Positions 26,294 through 33,151 of a DNA stretch of 44,595 nt are shown piece after piece. A program made the position numbers and the translations under genes. The notes beneath the pieces were generated by a model that saw only the letters and a program-made list of their open reading frames with translations, had not been told where the DNA came from and made no database searches. The number at the start of each line of letters is the position of its first letter. Position 1 is the first letter of the stretch. This stretch comes from Acidobacteriaceae bacterium (GTDB lineage: Bacteria; Acidobacteriota; Terriglobia; Terriglobales; Acidobacteriaceae): positions 1 through 44,595 of the forward strand of contig PMHC01000083.1 in the NCBI GenBank assembly GCA_003156495.1, written 5' to 3'.

Positions 26294-26541
26294 GATTCCT
26301 CCGCGAACCATTTGTCGAGCGTGGACTTGATCTTCCCTTCGGCTACTTTCGGATACCTTGGCACGTCGATCTTCATAACCTGTGCGGCAGCATCGTAGGC
26401 ATAGTCGATCTCGACCTCGCCGAGAATCGTGTCGTGGGTGATCGTCCCCGACGGCAAAGGCAGAGTCACGCCGGTTGCCGCCAGCTTTTGCTGCTTGGCG
26501 GCGACCTGCTCAGGCGTGAGGTGATAGGTAAGCGTGTCCAT
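26290..26541 (-). CDS. Hypothetical 83-residue protein
   Basis: An 83-residue acidic/basic mixed protein with a compact beta pattern (GTITHDTILGEVEIDYAYDA) and a helical C-terminus (KIKSTLDKWFAEES). The ATG at 26541 is preceded by AAGGAA. It is coupled to the papain-like protein gene by an ATGA overlap, so the two probably work or assemble together. A long structured element precedes it (26554-26621). No family recognised. Confidence 0.6.
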   Translation of the reverse strand: MDTLTYHLTPEQVAAKQQKLAATGVTLPLPSGTITHDTILGEVEIDYAYDAAAQVMKIDVPRYPKVAEGKIKSTLDKWFAEES

Positions 26542-26553
26542 ACGATTCCTTAC

Positions 26554-26621
26554 TTGCGCGGGCTGGAGGCACTCCAATCGGATTGGGTTATGAGCCCGTC
26601 GATTGGAGACAGCCCGCGCAA
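26554..26621 (-). ncRNA. Long structured element with tRNA-Met-like apical loop
   Basis: In the gap between two leftward genes, TTGCGCGGGCTG and CAGCCCGCGCAA (12 bp, 26554-26565 with 26610-26621) enclose CTCCAATCG and CGATTGGAG (9 bp, 26572-26580 with 26600-26608). At the tip, on the transcribed strand, GGG-CTCATAA-CCC reproduces the 7-nt anticodon loop of methionine tRNAs. An alternative cloverleaf-like fold (GTC/GAC, GGG/CCC, GGAG/CTCC arms) can be drawn, but there is no TTCGA T-loop, so it is not an ordinary tRNA. It could be a terminator, a regulatory RNA or a tRNA mimic. Confidence 0.5.
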
Positions 26622-26627
26622 ACTTAG

Positions 26628-26825
26628 TTAGGGGAGCGGCTTAGGAATCGGCGCGCCCGGTACAGGCGGCGGCGGCGGTACAAGATTCGGCGCACCAGGT
26701 GCAGGCGGCGGTGGCGGCCCAGGATTCGGCTGATTCGGATCAGGCGGAATCGGCGGCCCTGGAACGACGGGTATGGCTTCTGCAACATCCTCAAGCGCAT
26801 GTCCGATTTTTCCAAAGAAACTCAT
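26628..26825 (-). CDS. Proline-rich small protein
   Basis: A 65-residue protein: residues 1-20 form an amphipathic helix (FFGKIGHALEDVAEAIP), and the rest is proline-rich with PPPPPAPGAP- and PPPPPVPGAP-type repeats. AGGAG lies 5-6 bases before the ATG. Pro-rich tails span envelope layers or bind SH3-like domains; a spanin-like or accessory lysis role is possible from its place next to the holin-like gene. No family recognised. Confidence 0.6.
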   Translation of the reverse strand: MSFFGKIGHALEDVAEAIPVVPGPPIPPDPNQPNPGPPPPPAPGAPNLVPPPPPVPGAPIPKPLP

Positions 26826-26900
26826 AATGCTCCTCTCATTTGTTTGTTACGGGTTAACGCGGATTGCAGTGCTTCTTTTCGCGAGTGCTGCGCAAGCTGG

Positions 26901-27749
26901 TTAAAATCCCAGCGCTTCAGCTTGCCACAGCGCTACCGCATACGGCGCGCCTGCGGTGCTGGCAATCATCTGCCGGTCGCTTGCGCTCCAATACCCCGCG
27001 ACCGCCTTGAGATGGATTGCGCGTTTCGATGCTTTGGCTTTTACTTCGCTCGTCGACTCAGTCGAGGAAACGTAGCCGTCAATGACATGCACCGCCGCAT
27101 CCAGCGATGCAATTACCACAACGCCAGCCGAGCGGCTGTTGCTATTCTTCACGGATGCAGTCTGGAGCAGCGCATCGGTATCTTCAACGGCTGTATCCAC
27201 TAGCGCCTTGATATTGCTCCACGCTGTCGTTTTGGTCGCGCTCGATGTTGCCGAAAGATAATCGGAGAGTGGTTTTTCCAAGTTCGTCAGGTCGGTTTCG
27301 ACGGTCGTTAGAGCGCTGGTCGCGCTCGCCGAATCCGAACCGTTGGTACTTACCGCCGAATAGATCGTGATGGCCTCGTTCAACAGGCTCACGGCCGTCG
27401 GCAGGTAGGCGTTGATCTCGGTCACAACCTTGTTCACGTCGCTGGCTGAGCAGCCGGCCGTAGGCAGAGTGCCCAAGGTCAGAAGCACGATGAGCATCCA
27501 GGCCCCGAGCTTGGCCTGCGTGCCGGTCGAGCCACTGTTGTTCGTCGCGCTTCCCGAGCCGGGATCTTTGGCGAGCAACCCAAGCAACGCCGTGGCCAGC
27601 GCGGAGATGAGCGTGACGAGCGTGCCGGTTCCCGCCGTGCCCAGTGTGATGCCCTGTTGCGACAGCACTCCGGCAACGGTTGCAACGCAAATCAGCAAGC
27701 CAGCCACCGAGGTCTTCGGATGTTTCCAAATGTTCGAGATGAGATTCAT
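26901..27749 (-). CDS. Holin-like / lipoprotein-like fused protein
   Basis: A 282-residue protein with two parts. Residues 1-70 (starting MNLISNIWKHPKTS) hold two hydrophobic segments and look like a small holin. After a Gly/Ser/Asn linker, a third hydrophobic segment ends in LPTAGC, a lipobox, followed by a helical Ser/Thr/Ala-rich domain. The lipobox would be a real lipoprotein signal if translation also began at the internal ATG at 27497. So the gene may make a holin-like full product and an outer-membrane lipoprotein (spanin or peptidoglycan factor). The ATG at 27749 has GGAGGAGG upstream. It is next to the endolysin gene. Confidence 0.6.
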   Translation of the reverse strand: MNLISNIWKHPKTSVAGLLICVATVAGVLSQQGITLGTAGTGTLVTLISALATALLGLLAKDPGSGSATNNSGSTGTQAKLGAWMLIVLLTLGTLPTAGCSASDVNKVVTEINAYLPTAVSLLNEAITIYSAVSTNGSDSASATSALTTVETDLTNLEKPLSDYLSATSSATKTTAWSNIKALVDTAVEDTDALLQTASVKNSNSRSAGVVVIASLDAAVHVIDGYVSSTESTSEVKAKASKRAIHLKAVAGYWSASDRQMIASTAGAPYAVALWQAEALGF

Positions 27750-27783
27750 TGATTCCTCCTCCGGGGCAAACCCGGCATTTGCA

Positions 27784-28287
27784 TTAAGCCGCTGTCTGTG
27801 CGGCCGCCGGACCGTCCGGCTGGAGGTCGTATTGCGTAAGGTCAAACTCCGCTATCAGCGCACGGAGCGACGCGGCATATTGCGGGTTGGTCGAATACCC
27901 ACAAAGCTGTAGCTCAGCACAAAAATGCGAGGGATCGTCCGCCACGATCATGGCCGGACGGTAGCGGGATGTCAGCGCCAGCAGCACCGCGTGCGCGGCG
28001 AAACAATCAGTTGGCGATGCGTAGCGCGCGAACTTCGCCATCTCGGCCGTGCGCCGGCCGTCCACAAACTCGCTGGTTTTGAACTCCGCATAGCTGTCGG
28101 CCTGCGCGTGAGCGACCGCTTTGATGCCGAAAAAGTTGTTGGCTTGCTGCGCCAGAGCGGATTTTCCCCATCCACTTTCGAGGATGGCCTGCGCGATGGT
28201 CACGCTCGCCGGCACGCTCCATTTCTTCTGCGCCGCCTGCGCTGCCGGAGCCACCATTTTCAAAAACAAATTCTGCTGAGTGTTCAT
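27784..28287 (-). CDS. Endolysin, glucosaminidase domain
   Basis: A 167-residue protein that is a single glucosaminidase (FlgJ/GH73-type) domain: VPASVTIAQAILESGWGKSALA contains the catalytic Glu (in ILESGWG), followed by NNFFGIK and FARYASPTDCFAAH. It cleaves the glycan backbone of peptidoglycan at lysis. There is no signal peptide, so export would depend on the holin encoded just downstream. The ATG at 28287 with GAGG five bases upstream is preferred; an ATG at 28341 would add 18 residues. Confidence 0.88.
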   Translation of the reverse strand: MNTQQNLFLKMVAPAAQAAQKKWSVPASVTIAQAILESGWGKSALAQQANNFFGIKAVAHAQADSYAEFKTSEFVDGRRTAEMAKFARYASPTDCFAAHAVLLALTSRYRPAMIVADDPSHFCAELQLCGYSTNPQYAASLRALIAEFDLTQYDLQPDGPAAAQTAA

Positions 28288-28365
28288 CCGCGCCTCGCGC
28301 TCCGGTGCAATAGCGTGGCGGCCGAACAATGTTTGAAGCATGATTGCTTCTCTATTGCCCGGCAC

Positions 28366-28557
28366 GACGCACGTTTGCTCTGGCTCCCCGCGATCCTTTC
28401 TTGTTTAAGAATTCGCGGTGCCATCCCGGAGGATGTGAGTCAAGCGTAGGCGCGATGCGCCTGCATCAGCGGCGCGCGTGGCCCGCAGGTCGCGCGTGTC
28501 GATCTGGTGTCAAAATTGGCATTAGTGCTGGAGAAAAGCGGCGATTGATAGGGGAAT
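28366..28557 (-). promoter_or_regulatory. Intergenic region before lysis genes with two hairpins
   Basis: A 192-bp gap between methylase and endolysin genes, likely holding a start for late lysis transcription. It contains a long hairpin with outer CCGCGA/TCGCGG and inner TTCTT/AAGAA arms and a GTTT loop (28388-28418), and GGCGC-GAT-GCGCC (28449-28461). A GC-rich segment at 28472-28494 is shared with 19084-19107. No clear sigma70 promoter was found, so a phage-encoded late activator may be needed. Confidence 0.45.
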
Positions 28558-29358
28558 TTAAGCGGCTAGCGGATAGTTTCCGATCAGCAGTTCGTGCACA
28601 CGCTTGCGATTGGATTGGCCACTGAGCGTATAGAGTACACCAACTCGGCGCAAAGAAAATCCATATTGCTTGGCGGCAGCACGCGCTTCGGCGTGATCCT
28701 CAAAACTCATTAGCCACGTCGCGTGCAGCTTCGCCAGGCGCGCAAACATCTCCGCTCTGCGCTCGCGCGTGAGCGGCACATAACGACCGTTGGGCTCGTA
28801 TTCGATGTAGGGTGGATCGAGATAAAAAAACGTATCGCGATGGTCATAACGATCGAGAACATCGGCAAAATCCCGCTGCTCGATCAGTACGCGCGCCAGG
28901 CGCGCGGAGGTCTGCTCAAGCAGTGACCGTATCGTATCCAGAGGGCGTTTGATGCGCGGATACATGGCGCTGGCTCGCGCAAAATGTTCGCCTTTACCAG
29001 AAAAGCTGTACCAGCTCAAATAAGCAAATCGCAGCGCGCGATCAATCTCGTCATTTGGAGGAACTTCAGCGCGTAGCTCGCGGAAGCGACCGGCGTGGAC
29101 GCACTCTTGTTCGAACCGCTCGGCCAGCTCGGCCGGCCTATGCTTGGCCACACGAAAAAAGTTGATGAGGTCGCCATTTACATCGTTCAACACCTCAAGC
29201 GGCGATGGCTCTTTGGCGAAGAGCAGCTTTGCGCTTCCGGCAAAGACTTCGACGTAATTGCGATGCGCGGGGATAAGCGGAAGCAGCGTCTTCAAAAGCT
29301 GTTGTTTGCCACCAGGCCAACTGATAGGACTTGCCATGTCCATCAGTATCGCTCGCAT
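28558..29358 (-). CDS. DNA adenine methyltransferase, D12 class (Dam-like)
   Basis: A 266-residue D12-class N6-adenine methylase. SAM-binding motif I reads PISWPGGKQQLL and VEVFAGSAKLLF, and the catalytic motif IV is DPPY in FFYLDPPYIEY. Such orphan enzymes protect phage DNA from host restriction or mark it for transposition control; target sequence unknown. Possible starts are the ATGs at 29358, 29343 and 29337; none has a strong ribosome site, so the start is approximate. No partner endonuclease is encoded nearby. Mu itself instead uses Mom for DNA protection. Confidence 0.88.
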   Translation of the reverse strand: MRAILMDMASPISWPGGKQQLLKTLLPLIPAHRNYVEVFAGSAKLLFAKEPSPLEVLNDVNGDLINFFRVAKHRPAELAERFEQECVHAGRFRELRAEVPPNDEIDRALRFAYLSWYSFSGKGEHFARASAMYPRIKRPLDTIRSLLEQTSARLARVLIEQRDFADVLDRYDHRDTFFYLDPPYIEYEPNGRYVPLTRERRAEMFARLAKLHATWLMSFEDHAEARAAAKQYGFSLRRVGVLYTLSGQSNRKRVHELLIGNYPLAA

Positions 29359-29422
29359 GGTTAGCGAAGACAAGGCGAAGATAGCAATATTCGTCCCGCG
29401 TTTCTCATGCCAAATACGATTG

Positions 29423-29587
29423 TTAATTTGTCTGCAGGATGTAGGCAAAAATGAATCGAAGGATCAAGTAGACCAAACCGGCGCTGAGGCTGAAGGCCCA
29501 TAAGGCGGCGAATATCGCCCAGAAAATTGATCGCGGCGTAAGAGAAACTGACTTTTCAAGTGGTTCCTGAGCATCGAATAATGTCAT
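29423..29587 (-). CDS. Small single-span membrane protein
   Basis: A 54-residue frame starting MTLFDAQEPLEKSV, with one hydrophobic helix of about 28 residues (about 22-50, with FWAIFAALWAF and LVYLILRFIF) and a short polar tail QTN. Its ATG overlaps the stop of the repressor gene (ATGA), which strongly suggests it is expressed from the repressor message in the lysogen. A superinfection-exclusion or other lysogeny role is therefore plausible. It is too short for family recognition. Confidence 0.6.
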   Translation of the reverse strand: MTLFDAQEPLEKSVSLTPRSIFWAIFAALWAFSLSAGLVYLILRFIFAYILQTN

Positions 29588-30270
29588 CGATTATGCTTCC
29601 TGACCGATGCAGGCTGGCCAATCCATTTGATTACCTCGCCAACAATAGAAAAATTCCCTTCAGCGCGCATAACGCGCACCTGAATTCGCGGTGAAATGTG
29701 CTGTGGAACCAACATATAGGTATCCCCGTCTTTACGGAGCCATTTAATCGTAATGCCGTCACCTTCTCGCGCGGCAACCATGCGTTCAACTAATTTTCGT
29801 GGATCTCGACGTGAGGTATCGACGATCACTATGTAGCCATCGCCAATGATCGGTGTCATTGAGTCGCCTGCAACCTTTAAGGCAAAAAGTTCGCCAGTAG
29901 CCGGGAACCACAATTTGGGCAACATTAAAACCTGGGCAATTTCTCTTTCGTCTGTTGCGCGAGGGGTTCCAGCTGCTACCGGGTCGCGTAAAAGCGGAAT
30001 CGGTCGGGTTATGGTTGTGCCTGAATCCAATCCACTTCCAGCATGTAGAGCATCCGCTAAACCAGACTCCATGATGAAGTAGTCCTTTAGTTCTGCATTG
30101 ACAGTCAGGGTGGAGAGCTTTGCCAATATGCGAGGGGCAGGGCGATCTGTGCCTTTTTCCCAGTTAGATACAGCAACCTGGCTAACCCCGAATAAATCCG
30201 CAAACTCCTTTTGCGTCAACCCTTTTGCTGAGCGAACAGATCGGATATGCGCACCTAGCGCACGGGTCAT
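29584..30270 (-). CDS. Phage repressor, self-cleaving S24 (CI/LexA) type
   Basis: A 228-residue repressor. The N-terminus is an HTH_3 domain with LTQKEFADLFGVSQVAVSNWEKG (helix pair TQKEFADLF and QVAVSNWEKG). The C-terminus is a peptidase S24 domain with the nucleophile in GDSMTP and the catalytic Lys in ITIKWLR. Between them lies DPVAAGTPRA, whose Ala-Gly bond matches the known cleavage point of CI/LexA proteins. It should bind the palindromes at 30278-30321 to silence the early promoter and fall off after RecA-stimulated cleavage. ATG at 30270 is chosen because longer in-frame forms (30306, 30360) would have the operators within their coding part. Mu's own repressor is not of this type. Confidence 0.88.
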   Translation of the reverse strand: MTRALGAHIRSVRSAKGLTQKEFADLFGVSQVAVSNWEKGTDRPAPRILAKLSTLTVNAELKDYFIMESGLADALHAGSGLDSGTTITRPIPLLRDPVAAGTPRATDEREIAQVLMLPKLWFPATGELFALKVAGDSMTPIIGDGYIVIVDTSRRDPRKLVERMVAAREGDGITIKWLRKDGDTYMLVPQHISPRIQVRVMRAEGNFSIVGEVIKWIGQPASVRKHNR

Positions 30271-30277
30271 TTGCGAA

Positions 30278-30323
30278 AAAAGCGTACTTTTACCGTTGAC
30301 ATTCATATAAGCGCGCTTATACT
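30278..30323 (+). promoter_or_regulatory. Early rightward promoter with repressor operators
   Basis: TTGACA (30296-30301), a 16-bp spacer and TATACT (30318-30323) form a near-consensus sigma70 promoter pointing to the transposition genes. The perfect palindrome TATAAGCGCGCTTATA (30306-30321) lies over the spacer and -10, and a related copy AAAAGCGTACTTTT (30278-30291) lies 29 bp away centre to centre, about three helical turns. Repressor bound here would block RNA polymerase. No equally good leftward promoter was seen. Confidence 0.8.
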
Positions 30324-30381
30324 TAACCTGTTCTTCCGGAGTTTCAATTTGAACACCCATTTTAGCCCGGTTCAAACAATT

Positions 30382-30555
30382 TTGCGCGATCAGCAAAAAC
30401 GTAGGGTCAATTATTCGGCGTTGGCGCGGGAGTTGGACGTGACGCCACAACATGTTCGGCGCGTGGCTCTTGGGATGAGTACTTCGGCGCGAGTGCTGAA
30501 GCGTTTGGAACGGGAATGGCGGCATATTGAACGCCTGGCGGAGCGTGCGGCATGA
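30382..30555 (+). CDS. Ner-like small HTH protein
   Basis: A 57-residue protein that is mainly one helix-turn-helix: VNYSALARELDVTPQHVRRV followed by a basic C-terminal helix ending KRLEREWRHIERL. It is the first gene of the rightward early operon, in the place of Mu Ner or lambda Cro, and probably turns down early transcription or repressor synthesis. The TTG at 30382 is the likely start; no upstream ATG gives a sensible N-terminus. It overlaps the next gene by ATGA. Confidence 0.65.
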   Translation: MRDQQKRRVNYSALARELDVTPQHVRRVALGMSTSARVLKRLEREWRHIERLAERAA

Positions 30556-31049
30556 AGCAATCATCACGCTCACAATCTTCGGCTAGTGCCCGAATCACGT
30601 CTACGTCAAAAGCACAGGAAAAATTCCCCGCTATTTTGCAGCAGGAACTCTTCGACAGGCCCAATTCGATCGTTCCCGGCTCTCTCAACGACGCCGGAAT
30701 GATCCGCGCCTCCTTGGTCGAGGCTATCCGCAAATCCGCGAAAAGCCGCGAAGAACTTGCTGAAATCATGACGCTGCTTACCGGCACCGAAGTCACGGCA
30801 AGACGGATCAACGCATTTACCGCGGAATCGCGGGAGGATTTTCGGTTTCCAGCAGAACTAGCTCGCGCTTTCTGTATTGCCACCGACGATTTTTCTCTTT
30901 TGCGCAACCTGATCGAAGCAGCTGGCTACTACGTCGTCGATCAGGCTGAATTCGAGATGCTCCAGCTCGGCCGCGAATATCTGCGGCAGAAGCGGGCGAA
31001 CGAAAGGGTCGAATCGCTCGAAGCGCGGCTGCGGGGGGTAGAACTATGA
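30552..31049 (+). CDS. CII-like phage regulatory protein
   Basis: A 165-residue protein with the pattern of proteins encoded just before the transposase in Mu-like phages: LVEAIRKSAKSREELAEIMT, then VTARRINAFTAESREDFRFPAELARAFCIATDD and LIEAAGYYV (quoted by its ends). These resemble the phage regulatory CII (P2/CP76) family HTH. It may regulate early genes or assist transposase. It overlaps both neighbours by 4 bp, so it belongs to the core early operon. The N-terminal 40 residues are Ser/Gln-rich and disordered. Confidence 0.65.
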   Translation: MKQSSRSQSSASARITSTSKAQEKFPAILQQELFDRPNSIVPGSLNDAGMIRASLVEAIRKSAKSREELAEIMTLLTGTEVTARRINAFTAESREDFRFPAELARAFCIATDDFSLLRNLIEAAGYYVVDQAEFEMLQLGREYLRQKRANERVESLEARLRGVEL

Positions 31050-33151
31050 GCGCCGCCCTACAGCTCGCCATTGTGCCCTCAGCCGAGCAATGGATTTCGG
31101 CCGAGGAAGCGATGCAGATTACAGGCTGGACCGATCGCTGGCTGCGCGCAAAAGTTGCGTGCGGAGCCGTTATCTCGCGTGAATCAACGCAAACTGGACC
31201 CAATGGTCGCCCAGTCCGCGAATATCTCCTAAGCTCCCTTCCCCTGTCTCCCTCCCAGGCGGTGCAGACACACCTGACCGTGGTCGCACCGCCTGCGGCC
31301 TCATTTGGGCCGCTTTTCGCGGGCGTTTCCGCTAATTTATCGGAGCGTATTGTGCTTCCCGATTCTGATAGTCAAGCCCAGGCAGAGCAACGCCTGGCGA
31401 TTCTGCGGCCCGTACTCGATTACCCCGACGATCCCGAGCGGTTCACCGCGCTGGCTCTGCCAGACGGCCGCCGCGTAACCTCGGTCGAAAAAATGATCGA
31501 GTACGTCGCGGCCGGTGCGAACGTTTCCTCCCGGACCATCAAGCGTTGGCTGGCGGCCTATCGCGCCTCGAACTTTGCGGCGCTGGCAGATCGCGTCCGC
31601 GCCGACAAGGGACAGAGCCGCTGGTTCTCGCGACACCATCAAGCGGCGATCCTGGCCGCCTATCTCTATCTCGGCGACATCGATCGCCTCGGGCTGAGAA
31701 CTAGCGAAAAGCCACATCGCGGCCAGAGCGTCGCATTTGTTTACGAGCAAATCTGCGAACAAGCTGACAGCCTCGGCATCGCAAAAGACGAACTGCCCAG
31801 CCGCGAGACGGTGCGACTCTTCCTCAGCCAGCAGATCTCGCCGGCCATGAAGGCGCTCGCGCGTGACGGGCAGCGCCAATACCGTGAGCGCATGTCGCCA
31901 TACATCCGACGCCGCTACGACGACATCTACGCCAACCAAGTGTGGGTCGGCGATCAGATGTGGCACGACACCGAAGTGGCCAACGACATCTTCGACGATA
32001 TGCCGCTCGGCGCGCCGGTTCGGCTACGCCTGGACGCGTTCGAAGATTTTCGCAGCCGCAAGATCGTCGGCGCGACCTGGACCCACCACGGTAGCTCGCG
32101 ATCAATTGCCGCCACCTTGCGCCGCGGCATTCTGCAGTACGGTCCACCCGAGATGATCTACGTCGACAACGGCAAGGATTATAAAAAAGTTGCCAAGGGC
32201 GCGCAGCGCGGTTTCCCGGTCGAGGATCTTCACCCAGAGGATATTGCGTCAATCGAACAGACCGGATTCCTGGCGCGCATTGGCTGTGGCGTCGTGCATT
32301 GCATTCCGCGCCATCCGCAATCAAAGGGTGTCGAGCGTTGCTTCGGAACGGTACATCACTTCGATGCATTCTTCTCGACCTACACGTCCGGCTCCTCGGC
32401 CACGCGGCCAGAAGCTACCGGGGTCGCGATGATGGAGCACCGCCGCCTATTCAAAAAAGGCCGCGTCGCCGAGTCGAATCATCCGCTGGCCAGCGCCTTC
32501 ATTCTCGCTTGCTTGTCATGGATCGATAAATACAATGCCACGCCGCATAGCGGCGAAGGTATGGACGGCCTGAGCCCTGACGAAGTTTTCGAGGCTGAGC
32601 AGAATCCCAATCAGAAGCCCACACCCGAGCCCGCGACACTCGCGCTGTTGATGGCCGAGTACGAACGTCGGCAGGTGCGCGAATGCGCCGTCACGATCAA
32701 CAAGCGCCGCTACACGCCGCGGCCCGAAGATCGCCTTGCCTGGGCTGCGATGCACGAGTGCAACGAGCGCGAGATTCTCGTGGCCTACGACCCGCTCGAT
32801 CCCGAGTGCGCCGCGGCTCTCGATCTTGATGGCCGGTTCATCGCGTGGCTCGAAGCCGAGGTTTTGCTGCGCTTCGCGCCGCAAGATCACGAGACACAGC
32901 GCCAGATCGGCGAGTCGATGAAGATCCGCCACAGTCTGGAAAAAGCTACCAAGACCACGCTGCGCGCAATCGCATCCGCGGCCCGCGCCAACGGCGCGCA
33001 ATCGGCCGAAGAAATTGTCTACAGCCAGATGCAATTGCCCGCCAACACGACTCCGGTAATTTCGCAACGCAAGCAGCTAAGGGATGACAAAGCCATAGCG
33101 CCGGCAAGCGCCAGCGATATTGCGGCAAGTTTTCTGGAGGAAATTAAGTGA
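31046..33151 (+). CDS. MuA-type DDE transposase
   Basis: A 701-residue transposase. The N-terminal Mu-type HTH (WISAEEAMQITGWTDRWLR) binds DNA; an end-binding bundle follows (about 100-250, with VSSRTIKRWLAAYRAS); the RNase H-like core holds the catalytic triad: Asp303 in WVGDQMWHD, Asp374 in YVDNGKDYK, Glu430 in SKGVERCFG. The spacing 71 and 56 is close to Mu's 67 and 56. A Mu-transposase C-terminal domain and a basic tail for MuB contact follow. It cuts and joins the phage ends in integration and replicative transposition. It overlaps the MuB-like gene by 4 bp. Confidence 0.95.
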   Translation: MSAALQLAIVPSAEQWISAEEAMQITGWTDRWLRAKVACGAVISRESTQTGPNGRPVREYLLSSLPLSPSQAVQTHLTVVAPPAASFGPLFAGVSANLSERIVLPDSDSQAQAEQRLAILRPVLDYPDDPERFTALALPDGRRVTSVEKMIEYVAAGANVSSRTIKRWLAAYRASNFAALADRVRADKGQSRWFSRHHQAAILAAYLYLGDIDRLGLRTSEKPHRGQSVAFVYEQICEQADSLGIAKDELPSRETVRLFLSQQISPAMKALARDGQRQYRERMSPYIRRRYDDIYANQVWVGDQMWHDTEVANDIFDDMPLGAPVRLRLDAFEDFRSRKIVGATWTHHGSSRSIAATLRRGILQYGPPEMIYVDNGKDYKKVAKGAQRGFPVEDLHPEDIASIEQTGFLARIGCGVVHCIPRHPQSKGVERCFGTVHHFDAFFSTYTSGSSATRPEATGVAMMEHRRLFKKGRVAESNHPLASAFILACLSWIDKYNATPHSGEGMDGLSPDEVFEAEQNPNQKPTPEPATLALLMAEYERRQVRECAVTINKRRYTPRPEDRLAWAAMHECNEREILVAYDPLDPECAAALDLDGRFIAWLEAEVLLRFAPQDHETQRQIGESMKIRHSLEKATKTTLRAIASAARANGAQSAEEIVYSQMQLPANTTPVISQRKQLRDDKAIAPASASDIAASFLEEIK

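Noticed and set aside
26554..26621. A genuine tRNA-Met gene
   Set aside because: The anticodon loop matches, but D-arm and T-arm lack the conserved bases (no TTCGA T-loop) and two perfect long stems dominate the fold.
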